Below, in pieces: positions 1-7,195 of a DNA stretch of 64,000 nt. This DNA comes from Mycolicibacterium sp. CBMA 247. GTDB lineage: Bacteria > Actinomycetota > Actinomycetes > Mycobacteriales > Mycobacteriaceae. Position numbers and translations under genes: made by a program. Position 1 is the first letter of the stretch. Each line of letters opens with the position of its first letter. The notes beneath the pieces were generated by a model. It made no database searches. It saw only the letters and a list, made by a program, of their open reading frames with translations, and had not been told where the DNA came from. The stretch spans positions 1,984,001-2,048,000 of the forward strand of contig NZ_VTGX01000001.1 in assembly GCF_009729095.1 (NCBI RefSeq), written 5' to 3'.

Positions 1-461
1 GGGCTGGGCGCGGTCACCTCCACGCGCAGCACCTCACGGCCCCCGGCTTCGGGCGCCCGGCGCAGATCCTTGGTCAGGTCCGAGGGAGATATGGAGATCA
101 GCTCGGGTTCGGCGCCGTCGGGCCTCGCCACCACGAGACGCGCCGTGGGCTGGTCCCCGTAGGAGACCACGGTGGCCAGCACGGTGCTTTCGTCGTCGCC
201 GACGCGTGCTACCGGAACGTTGAGCAGCGAGTTGAGCAGCTGGCTCTTGCCCTGCTTGAGCTGGCCGGCGATGACCACCCGGATCTGCGGATCGTTGATC
301 CGCGCGCTGGCCACCCGGAGCCGCTCCACCAGATCGCCGCGGTCCCGAGCGGCGGCGATTCTGCTGGCGTGGTCGATGAGCTCGACGATCACCGCGACTG
401 GTCTGGCCGGCCCGCCGGCCGCGACCTTGCGCGGGTCATTCGGTTGCGTCGGTTGGGTCAT
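1..461 (-). CDS. iniA: IniA, dynamin-like GTPase, N-terminal part (cut by window edge)
   Basis: The visible 153 residues start at an ATG (459-461) with a strong AGGAGG ribosome site just upstream (471-476). A P-loop GQLKQGKS lies at residues 66-73 after an alpha-helical lead, followed by LLNSLL, as in bacterial dynamin-like proteins. IniA is known as a membrane-fission GTPase induced by isoniazid and ethambutol and linked to drug tolerance. It follows iniB on the same strand, 95 bases downstream of the iniB stop, as in the iniBAC operon. The C-terminal part and any iniC lie outside the window. The identification is firm from the P-loop context plus the neighbouring IniB. Confidence 0.9.
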   Translation of the reverse strand, partial: MTQPTQPNDPRKVAAGGPARPVAVIVELIDHASRIAAARDRGDLVERLRVASARINDPQIRVVIAGQLKQGKSQLLNSLLNVPVARVGDDESTVLATVVSYGDQPTARLVVARPDGAEPELISISPSDLTKDLRRAPEAGGREVLRVEVTAPS

Positions 462-502
462 GGAAGTTCCCTCCTGCGGAGTCCACCGTAGGCGCACGAA
501 CG

Positions 503-538
503 GGGCGGGGACCCCCAGGTATGGGAGGGTCCCCGCCC
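503..538 (-). other. iniB-iniA intercistronic stem-loop
   Basis: GGGCGGGGACCC (503-514) pairs with GGGTCCCCGCCC (527-538): a perfect 12-bp G+C stem with a 12-nt loop. It lies between the iniB stop and the iniA ribosome site. No U-tract follows in the minus direction, so an mRNA-stability or attenuation element is more likely than a simple terminator. Confidence 0.55.
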
Positions 539-556
539 GTCGCGATGTGGTGCGGA

Positions 557-1684
557 TCAGAACCCGTGGAACCCGACATCGTTGTGCGATGAGGTGTCCA
601 GGTGGGTGTTGGTGTGGGTCTCGGGTGCGAAGCTGCTGTTGAGCCCACCCACCTGATGCACGGAGTCGTCGGTCACCGAGCTGTGCACGGAGCTGGAGCT
701 GTGCACCGAGCTGTCTTCGTGGATCGAGTTGTCGGTCACCGAGTGGTCGGACAGCGAGGTGTTGGCCGAGCTCGTGGTCGTCGTCGAGGAGTGCACCGAT
801 GAGTGCGTCGACGTGTCGATCACGCTGCTGTTGCCGCTGCCCACGTCGTGACCGGCGGTGGTCTGATTGCCGCCCACCGCGTGGTTCGAGCTGTCGCTGA
901 TCACGATGCTGCCGGCGTTGCCTCCGTCACCGCCGCTGGCGTGTCCGCCGCCGATGCCGAGCAGGCCGCCGCCACCGCTGGCGCTGGCGCCGCCGCCGTG
1001 ACCGCCACTCATGTCGACATCGCTGATCACCGGTCCGCCGTTGCCGGAGATGACGTTGCCGCCGGCATGCTGCGAGCTGTCCTCGATGGCATTGCCCTGG
1101 CCCACGTTGACATGCGAACCCGAGCCGGCCCAGACGTCACCGTTGTTGACGGTGTTGCCGTGGCCCAGCACCGCGCCGTCACCGGTGACGATGGGGCCGC
1201 TGGAGTGACCGGTGTTGACCACGGCGCCGTCGGTGGCGGTGTTGGTCGTGGTGGTCTTGTTGCCCAGGGTGATGTCACCGAAGCCCAGGTTGAACGCACC
1301 CTGCTGGGCGTTGGCGCCCGCGTCCTGGTTGGGGCTCATGATCGGGGTGTTGTTGTGGCTGGCCAGATCGGTGGAGTTTCCGCTGAGCAGATCGGTGTTG
1401 GTCTGCGGCGCGAAGGTCGGCTGCGAGGTGAATGCCGTCTGCGGGGAGAACGGGGAAGCGATGCTGTGGTAGTCGGCCACGGCCCGCTGCAGTCCGTACA
1501 CCGGGTCGCCGTTGCCCAGCGCGATGCCGGCCGGAGCGGCCGATGCTGCCACGGAAGCCAGCTGGGCCGCCGACACGTTGGGCAGTCCCGCGTCGCGCAG
1601 TGCGCCGTCAGGATTGGCGACGTAGGCCGCCGCGGCGGCCGGGCTGCGGAAGAGCTCGAGGATGAAGTCGATCAGAGAGGTCAT
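557..1684 (-). CDS. iniB: IniB, Gly/Ser/His-rich cell-wall-stress protein
   Basis: 375 aa starting at ATG 1682-1684 (MTSLIDFILELF). The reading frame continues upstream to 1927, but that part is the promoter region. The first ~45 residues form the conserved IniB N-terminal domain (LIDFILELFRSP..AAAYVANP..AL), also present in the next gene upstream. The rest is low complexity: a Gln/Asn-rich stretch, a glycine-rich block (GGHGGGASASGGGGLLGIGGG) and a Ser/His/Thr/Asp-rich C-terminal third with recurring SVHSS units. IniB is known as a cell-wall-inhibitor-induced protein of unclear biochemical role. It is the first gene of the ini operon here and iniA follows. No signal peptide is obvious. Confidence 0.92.
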   Translation of the reverse strand: MTSLIDFILELFRSPAAAAAYVANPDGALRDAGLPNVSAAQLASVAASAAPAGIALGNGDPVYGLQRAVADYHSIASPFSPQTAFTSQPTFAPQTNTDLLSGNSTDLASHNNTPIMSPNQDAGANAQQGAFNLGFGDITLGNKTTTTNTATDGAVVNTGHSSGPIVTGDGAVLGHGNTVNNGDVWAGSGSHVNVGQGNAIEDSSQHAGGNVISGNGGPVISDVDMSGGHGGGASASGGGGLLGIGGGHASGGDGGNAGSIVISDSSNHAVGGNQTTAGHDVGSGNSSVIDTSTHSSVHSSTTTTSSANTSLSDHSVTDNSIHEDSSVHSSSSVHSSVTDDSVHQVGGLNSSFAPETHTNTHLDTSSHNDVGFHGF

Positions 1685-1841
1685 GTCTCCAACCTTTCGG
1701 ATGTTTCTGGGAGTCTCTGGTGAGTCCCCCGCCGGGCTCTCCGGCGATCTGGAGACAACGTTATGGATGCGCCGCGACACCGGAAACGGGGTCGGTTCCC
1801 CTCCCCGTATCGCCCCCACCCGGGGTGCATGAGGTTGCCCC

Positions 1842-1868
1842 AATAGGGGGTTAGGGGATGTATAGGGG
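1842..1868 (-). promoter_or_regulatory. iniB promoter with TAGGGG direct repeats
   Basis: Three closely spaced TAGGGG cores (plus-strand starts 1844, 1852, 1863) lie 160-185 bases upstream of iniB. Read on the minus strand they are CCCCTA, and one overlaps a good -10 candidate TATACAT (1864-1858). No convincing -35 box is seen, which fits an activator-dependent promoter. The same core recurs three times upstream of the next gene (2615-2654). The role as an activator site is inferred. Confidence 0.5.
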
Positions 1869-1915
1869 CAGGCGAGGGTAGCCCCGCATCTATTGACGTT
1901 TCCGCAGGTAAAACG

Positions 1916-1952
1916 CAGTAAGCGCACGACCGCATGGGTCGTGCGCTTACTG
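1916..1952 (-). terminator. Intrinsic terminator of the Rv0340-like gene
   Basis: A perfect 16-bp inverted repeat (1916-1931 with 1937-1952, loop GCATG) starts 27 bases after the stop codon at 1979. In the minus direction it is followed by GCGTTTTACC, a short U-tract. It separates the Rv0340-like gene from the iniB promoter, so the two are probably separate transcripts. Confidence 0.75.
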
Positions 1953-1978
1953 AAGTGTGGGCTGGTCTATTGGTGAGA

Positions 1979-2527
1979 TCAGTCGAAGATGTCGAATCCG
2001 CCAGGATCGTCGGTGTGGTGTTGAGTGTCGACGATCGGATGCGCCCAACCCGCATCCGGGGCCGGGTCCACGATCGGCGCATCCTCGATGACAGGCTCGT
2101 TGAGCTGCAGCGACAGGTCGTCGAGCGGCTGGTGGACGAGGCCGGGATCATCGATGGCCGGCGCGGCAGACAACAGCTGGTCCAGAGAGTCCGGCTGGTC
2201 GATCACCTGCCCTGCCGTCGTATCCCAGGCATGGTTAGGGGCATCGAGCGGCACGTGATCGCCGAAGGCGTCGAACGCCGCCGTCGCCGCACCGCTGGCC
2301 CACACGTTGCCGCCCGGGTCGGCGGCACCGAGATCGTGGAGCCCGCCGTTGGTGCCGGTCATCGATAGCGACTCCGACACGACCGGAATCAGATTGTTGA
2401 CGTCCACGCTGGTCACATCGGTCAGATGGGCATCGGCGATGGCCTGGGCCGGGTCGGCGGCATAGTGGGCAGCGGCATCGGGGTCGCGCACCAGCGACAT
2501 GACAAAGTCCAGCAACGAGTTCGCCAT
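1979..2527 (-). CDS. Rv0340-like protein with IniB N-terminal domain
   Basis: 182 aa. ATG 2525-2527 has an excellent AGGAGGTGG ribosome site (2530-2538); the longer frame to 2599 is not needed. Residues 1-45 (MANSLLDFVMSLVRDPDAAA..) match the IniB N-terminal domain in pattern: LLDF, a hydrophobic helix, D-P-DAA, Y-A-DP. The remainder is acidic, Asp/Pro-rich and probably disordered, ending GGFDIFD. No signal peptide or TM helix is seen. In M. tuberculosis Rv0340 sits directly upstream of iniB, the same arrangement as here. Function is unknown; a partner or co-regulated relative of IniB is an inference. Confidence 0.82.
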   Translation of the reverse strand: MANSLLDFVMSLVRDPDAAAHYAADPAQAIADAHLTDVTSVDVNNLIPVVSESLSMTGTNGGLHDLGAADPGGNVWASGAATAAFDAFGDHVPLDAPNHAWDTTAGQVIDQPDSLDQLLSAAPAIDDPGLVHQPLDDLSLQLNEPVIEDAPIVDPAPDAGWAHPIVDTQHHTDDPGGFDIFD

Positions 2528-2614
2528 GCTCCACCTCCTAAACAGTTCGCTTTGAATGCTAGCCAGCTGTGAAGGTGCTGGGATCGGTGCCGAACCCACC
2601 CCTGTCCGCCCGCG

Positions 2615-2654
2615 ATTAGGGGGGCGACCATTAGGGGATTGACGCCACTAGGGG
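2615..2654. promoter_or_regulatory. Divergent promoter region with three TAGGGG repeats
   Basis: ATTAGGGG (2615-2622), ATTAGGGG (2630-2637) and ACTAGGGG (2647-2654) lie in direct repeat, 15 and 17 bases apart, between the divergent Rv0340-like and Hsp70-like genes. They have the same orientation relative to the minus-strand genes as the repeats upstream of iniB. Direct repeats suit a MalT/STAND-type activator; the likely candidate is the adjacent regulator at 4513-7026 (inference). Confidence 0.5.
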
Positions 2655-2723
2655 AACAATCCCGGGCCCTGGGAGGTGCAGCGGTTATGGTGGGGTTCGC
2701 CGAGACAACGGGAGTGACGCCTG

Positions 2724-4502
2724 ATGACCGACTCACTGGGGTTGTCGATCGGGATGACCAACCTGGTAGCAGCCCGCGAAGGCCGCGAACCGGTGATCCG
2801 CCGATCGATCTTGACTCTGCACAACGACCGCGCGCCGGAAGTGGGCGAGTACCCCGGCAACGGATTGCCGTTGGCCGGATTCGTGGAGCGGGTGGGCGAT
2901 CCGGTACCTCTGGTCGCCGCCGACGGGTCCCAGCACCGCGGTGAACTGGTGCTGGCCGAGGCGCTGGTCGCGCTTGCCCGCCTCGCCGGTGGCGGTGCGC
3001 CGGTGGTGATCGCCGTCCCGGCACACTGGGGTCCGAGCACCGTCGACGCGTTGCGCGGTGCACTGCGCCGCCAACCCGTGCTGGCGCCCGACGGCGTGCC
3101 ACCGGGCCTGGTACCCGACTCCCTGACCGCGCTGGCGGCGCTGCAAGCCGATCCGGGGTTACCCGCCGAGGGTGTCGTGGTGTTGTGCGATTTCGGCGGC
3201 AGCGGGACCAGTGTGACGCTGGCCGACGCCGGTGCGGGTTTCGCCACCATCGGGCCGACCGTGCGCTATCCCGATTTCTCTGGTGACCAGATCGACCAGG
3301 CATTGCTCAACCATGTGCTCAGCGGAGTCGCCACGGCCAACGACGCCGATCCGGCGGGCACCGCAGCGGTCGGCTCGCTGGCGCGGCTGCGGGCCGAATG
3401 CCGTCAGGCCAAGGAGCGGTTGTCCGCCGAAACCGCCACGGCGATTCCCACCGCGCTGCCCGGGTTCAACGCCGATGTCAGGGTGACCCGCCCCGAACTC
3501 GACCAACTCATGTCCGTGCCGCTGGCGGGCCTGCTGAATGCCATTGAAGACACGTTGCAGCGCAACAACATTGCTTTGTCGAGTGTGAACGCGGTGGCCG
3601 CCGTGGGCGGTGGTGCGGCGATTCCTCTGGTTACTCAGCGACTGTCGGAACGGTTACGTGCGCCGGTCGCGACCACTCGGCGACCCCAGTTCGACGTGGC
3701 TGCCGGGGCCGCGCTGGTCGCCGAGCGCGTCGTCGACGCCGCTGCACCGACCGGCATGGCGCCCGAGGTGGCCGCCGCCGACGCCCCAACAGGTCTGGCC
3801 CCAGGGCTTACCGGCGGGGACGCCCCAACCGGCATGGCGCCGACCGCAATGGCACCCGGCGCCGGCTCGGCGGCCCTGGCCTGGTCCGAGGACGACTCGC
3901 CCGGCAATGAACCGGTGCCCTACGCGGGCGGCGACTACGAAACCGCCCCGGGCACGACGGCTGCGCGGCCGCCCCTCGAATTCAGCCACGAAGAGGAGAT
4001 GTTCGACGCCGGACCGGCGCCGCTCCCCTGGTACAAACGCCCGCCGATCCTGTTCGGGGCGGCAGCGGCGGCCGCCCTGCTGGCCGCCGGCGGGCTCGCG
4101 GTGACCTTGACCAGCACGACTGGGGATTCCTCGCCGGTCACCGAGACCAGCACCACCGTTTCGATGGGCCCGTCCCCGGAGGGGCCGCCACCTGAGCCGG
4201 TCACCACCGTGACCGTGGGTCCCGACGGGAATCACACCACCACCGTCGTGGCCCCGCCACCGCCGCCGCCGGAGACCACGACGTCCCCGCCCGAGACCAC
4301 CACGACAACCAGTCCGACCACGACGACAACCACCACAACGACAACGACAACGACAACGACGCCGCCGCCGCCGACAACCACCACCACTACGACGCAACCG
4401 CCGACGACCACCACGCAGCCTCCGACGACGACAAACCCGCCGACAACCACCCAGCCGCCGGTCACCACCACTGCAGCCCCGGCACCCGGCGGCGGCGCCT
4501 AG
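2724..4502 (+). CDS. Membrane-anchored Hsp70/actin-like ATPase with Pro/Thr tail
   Basis: 592 aa from ATG 2724 (GGGAG upstream). The Hsp70/actin ATPase fold is recognisable: phosphate-1 loop LGLSIGMTNLVAA (residues 5-17), phosphate-2 DFGGSGTSVTL (about 154-164) and an adenosine-type VGGGAAIPLVTQRL (about 295-308). The usual Hsp70 substrate-binding domain is missing. Instead there is a linker with PTGMAP repeats, one TM helix (about 440-463) and a long Thr/Pro-rich tail of TTTT runs, probably periplasmic. A paralogue of the same layout lies at 42867-44729 (Rv0312 type). It is co-directional with the regulator gene, 10 bases apart, so they are probably co-transcribed. As I recall, M. tuberculosis has no gene at this position. 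Function unknown; signalling or chaperone roles are inference. Confidence 0.85.
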   Translation: MTDSLGLSIGMTNLVAAREGREPVIRRSILTLHNDRAPEVGEYPGNGLPLAGFVERVGDPVPLVAADGSQHRGELVLAEALVALARLAGGGAPVVIAVPAHWGPSTVDALRGALRRQPVLAPDGVPPGLVPDSLTALAALQADPGLPAEGVVVLCDFGGSGTSVTLADAGAGFATIGPTVRYPDFSGDQIDQALLNHVLSGVATANDADPAGTAAVGSLARLRAECRQAKERLSAETATAIPTALPGFNADVRVTRPELDQLMSVPLAGLLNAIEDTLQRNNIALSSVNAVAAVGGGAAIPLVTQRLSERLRAPVATTRRPQFDVAAGAALVAERVVDAAAPTGMAPEVAAADAPTGLAPGLTGGDAPTGMAPTAMAPGAGSAALAWSEDDSPGNEPVPYAGGDYETAPGTTAARPPLEFSHEEEMFDAGPAPLPWYKRPPILFGAAAAAALLAAGGLAVTLTSTTGDSSPVTETSTTVSMGPSPEGPPPEPVTTVTVGPDGNHTTTVVAPPPPPPETTTSPPETTTTTSPTTTTTTTTTTTTTTTPPPPTTTTTTTQPPTTTTQPPTTTNPPTTTQPPVTTTAAPAPGGGA

Positions 4503-4512
4503 GCCGGCGTTG

Positions 4513-7026
4513 ATGACCGCCCCGGCGCCGGATCCCCTTCCGGAGCTTCCGTTGGCTGCCCGAGCGGCCATCGACACAGTGCTCGCGGCCCCGACCGCGC
4601 CGGTCAAGCTGCTGGTGTCCGGTGGCATCGGAACCGGGAAGAGCGCAACGCTCGCCGGGATCCGCAGCGCATTTCGTGAGGCCGGCCGTGTGGTGTTGAC
4701 CCGTGCGCCGCGGCCGGGGGACACACCGCAGGCTGCGTTCGTCGTCGACGACGCGCACCTACTCGGCGATAACGAAATCGACTCTCTCGCAGAGCTGGTC
4801 GCAGATCCATCGGCGACTGTCGTGGTGGCCGGTGAGCCGTTGACGCACCGACTGCCGCTGCACACGCTGGCCACCACGTTGGAACGGGAGAACCCGGTGG
4901 TCAGGCTCGGGCCCCTCGCGGCGACCGAGGTGAGCCGCGTTCTGTCCACCGAGCCGGGAGTTCCGGCAACCCCGGAAACCGTCAGATCAGTGCTGGCCGC
5001 GACGGCGGGGCTGCCGTTTCTGCTGCAGGCGGCGGCGGGTGCGGTCGACGCACCGGCGGACGCGGCCCGGTTCGCACTGCTGCAGCGGTTGCGCCTGATC
5101 GACGAGGACACTCGCGATGCGCTGCTGATCCTGTCGCTGAGCCACGATCTCGGTCCCGATGACGTGGCCGCGGCGCTGCGGTTGACCGGCGCCGAGGCGT
5201 CGGCCCTGGTGGACCGGGCCCGGGCCGGCGGGTTGGTGGAGCCCTCGCACGACCGCCGGTTCCTGCGGATGGTGCACGATTCGCTCGCCCAGATCGCCGG
5301 CGCCGCCCGCCACCACGAGATCGAAACCTCGCTGCTCGCTTCGCAACTCGAGCTGTCCACGTTGTCCGCCGACCTCGCGGTACGGCTGGCCGAGCATGGC
5401 TTGCGCGACGACCGGCTGGCCGAGGCGCTGGCTGAGCATGCCGCCCACAATCGCGCCCGGCCGGCGCGGGCGGCCCGGCTCTACCGCGCCGCGGTCATGG
5501 CCGGGGCCGCCGCGGTGAGCACCCGCCTGGCCGATGCGCTGGCGCTGGCCGGGGACTGCACCACCGCAGCCCGGATGGCCGATGAACTGCTCAGCTCCCA
5601 GGACCCGGCCGAACGAGCCACCGCGGTTCGGATCGCGGCCAGTATCGCCATGCACGACGGCAGCGCGGCCCAGGCCGCCGACCTGTTCCGGTGGCTCGGC
5701 CCGTATCCGGACCCCGCGGTCAGTTCAGCGGCGACAATTGCCCAGATCGCCGCCGGTGACGGCGACGCAGCGCGGGCGTCGTCGGGTTCCGAAGTGGCCG
5801 GACCGCCCACCTCGACGGCACGCGCGGCCCGCAGCCTGGCCGAAGGTTTGGTGTTGTCGCTGGACCAGCCGTTCGCGGTGACCGTGGCGCGGCTGAATCA
5901 CGCCGTCACGGGTTATCAGGCCGGCGGTGTCGCGCCCGATACCCCGGCGGCGTTGGTGACGCTGGCCGCGCTGCACGGTGGCGACTCGGTTCGGGCGCGC
6001 AGTGTGATCAGCCGGGCGGTGCGTGCCGGCGGGGCGGACGGCACGGGCGACGAGGCCTTCAGTGCGGCGCGGCACCGCTTGCTGTTGGGCTGGGTGAAGA
6101 TGCAGGACGGTCAACTCGGCGCGGCCGGCGCGGACGCCACCGCCGCCGAATCCGGGGGTGATCTGCACCGACGGGACGCGTTGTGGGCCGCGGCGCTACG
6201 TACCGCGATCGCCCGGCGCAGCGGGGACAGCGGCGCCGTGCAGAAGTATTGGTATGCCGCGATGGAGGTACTCGCCGAGTATTCGATCGACGTGTTCTCC
6301 CTGCTGCCGCTGGGTGAGTTGTGGGTGGCGGGCGCCAGGATGCGCCAGGTCGACCGCCTCGAGCACACCCTGGCGGAGGCATTCGGACTACTCGACGCGC
6401 TCGGCAACCCGGTGTTGTGGTCAGTGCCCCTGCGCTGGGCCGGAGTGCATGCCGGGATTCTGGCCAACTCACCTGGGGCCGTCGCCCCGCACGGGCAGGC
6501 GCTGACCGCCGCGGCCGGGCACAGCGCATTCGCCCGGGCGCTGGCCAATGCCGGTCGCACCTGGCTGCGGGTCCTGGCCAACCATGTCGACACCGATGAG
6601 GTCACCGCCTCGGCGCGGGCCCTGTCCCAGTTCGGCCTGACCTGGGACGGCACGCGGTTGGCCAGCCAGGCCGCCCTGCAGACCCCCGATGCCCGGGTGT
6701 CCCAGGCGATGCTGCAACTGGCCCGCGATCTCAAGCAGACCAGCACGGTCGAGGAGGCTCTACCGGACCAAGGGGCTTCGGTGACGCCGGTGGGCGCCGC
6801 AACTCAGGCCTCCCCAGCCCCGTCCTCGACCAAGTTGTCCGATCGCGAGCGTGAGGTGGCCGAGCTTCTGCTGCTCGGGATGCCGTACCGCGATATCGGC
6901 AGTCAACTGTTCATCTCGGCGAAGACGGTCGAGCATCATGTGGCCCGGATCCGGCGACGCCTCGGCGCCGAATCGCGCACCGAAATGCTGTCGATGCTGC
7001 GGGCAATGCTGGCGCCGCAGATGTAG
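4513..7026 (+). CDS. iniR: STAND-type ATPase/LuxR regulator, Rv0339c family (IniR)
   Basis: 837 aa from ATG 4513 (TTG 4510 precedes it). Walker A GGIGTGKS is at residues 37-44 and Walker B FVVDDAH around 77-82. A long helical, tetratricopeptide-like middle follows, and then a C-terminal LuxR helix-turn-helix (LSDREREVAELLLLG ... AKTVEHHVARIRRRLGA, about 775-820). This is the layout of large ATP-binding LuxR regulators such as MalT. M. tuberculosis Rv0339c, next to the ini genes, has the same length and layout. Its orthologue has been described as IniR, an activator of iniBAC (symbol from recall of that work). The start is 10 bases from the Hsp70-like stop, suggesting co-transcription. The direct repeats at 2615-2654 and 1842-1868 are plausible targets. 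Confidence 0.85.
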   Translation: MTAPAPDPLPELPLAARAAIDTVLAAPTAPVKLLVSGGIGTGKSATLAGIRSAFREAGRVVLTRAPRPGDTPQAAFVVDDAHLLGDNEIDSLAELVADPSATVVVAGEPLTHRLPLHTLATTLERENPVVRLGPLAATEVSRVLSTEPGVPATPETVRSVLAATAGLPFLLQAAAGAVDAPADAARFALLQRLRLIDEDTRDALLILSLSHDLGPDDVAAALRLTGAEASALVDRARAGGLVEPSHDRRFLRMVHDSLAQIAGAARHHEIETSLLASQLELSTLSADLAVRLAEHGLRDDRLAEALAEHAAHNRARPARAARLYRAAVMAGAAAVSTRLADALALAGDCTTAARMADELLSSQDPAERATAVRIAASIAMHDGSAAQAADLFRWLGPYPDPAVSSAATIAQIAAGDGDAARASSGSEVAGPPTSTARAARSLAEGLVLSLDQPFAVTVARLNHAVTGYQAGGVAPDTPAALVTLAALHGGDSVRARSVISRAVRAGGADGTGDEAFSAARHRLLLGWVKMQDGQLGAAGADATAAESGGDLHRRDALWAAALRTAIARRSGDSGAVQKYWYAAMEVLAEYSIDVFSLLPLGELWVAGARMRQVDRLEHTLAEAFGLLDALGNPVLWSVPLRWAGVHAGILANSPGAVAPHGQALTAAAGHSAFARALANAGRTWLRVLANHVDTDEVTASARALSQFGLTWDGTRLASQAALQTPDARVSQAMLQLARDLKQTSTVEEALPDQGASVTPVGAATQASPAPSSTKLSDREREVAELLLLGMPYRDIGSQLFISAKTVEHHVARIRRRLGAESRTEMLSMLRAMLAPQM

Positions 7027-7071
7027 CGCCCCCGCTGCCGGGCCGAGACCCCTACCACCGTGACATCCAAG

Positions 7072-7083
7072 TTAGGTAAGCCT
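7072..7083. promoter_or_regulatory. Possible IdeR half-box
   Basis: TTAGGTAAGCCT matches the left 12 positions of the IdeR iron box (TTAGGTTAGGCTAACCTAA) at all but one or two positions, but the right half does not continue. An isolated ACCTAA occurs at 7111-7116. It lies 113-124 bases upstream of the Fe-S reductase start. An iron-linked control is plausible for an Fe-S protein but unproven. Confidence 0.3.
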
Positions 7084-7132
7084 CGGTAGCGGTAAGAAAC
7101 ACCTAAATGTCACTATGAGCTGAAGGAAGCTA

Positions 7133-7175
7133 AGTTACCGACGGGTAACTATGCTCAAGTTACCCTCGAGTAACT
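7133..7175. promoter_or_regulatory. Tandem AGTTAC-GTAACT operator-like palindromes
   Basis: Two 18-bp inverted repeats occur in the leader: AGTTACC-N4-GGTAACT (7133-7150) and AGTTAC-N6-GTAACT (7158-7175). They are 25 bases centre to centre and share the same arms. They sit just upstream of the ribosome site GGAGG (7184-7188). This looks like a double operator for a dimeric repressor. The binding protein is not known to me. Confidence 0.5.
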
Positions 7176-7195
7176 CGCGAAATGGAGGCGATTCT

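Noticed and set aside
803..1723. 306-aa plus-strand frame opposite iniB
   Set aside because: Antisense shadow of the repetitive iniB sequence; no ribosome site or recognisable domain.
3654..5450. 598-aa minus-strand frame opposite the Hsp70-like and regulator genes
   Set aside because: Ser/Arg/Gly-rich antisense noise with no domain.
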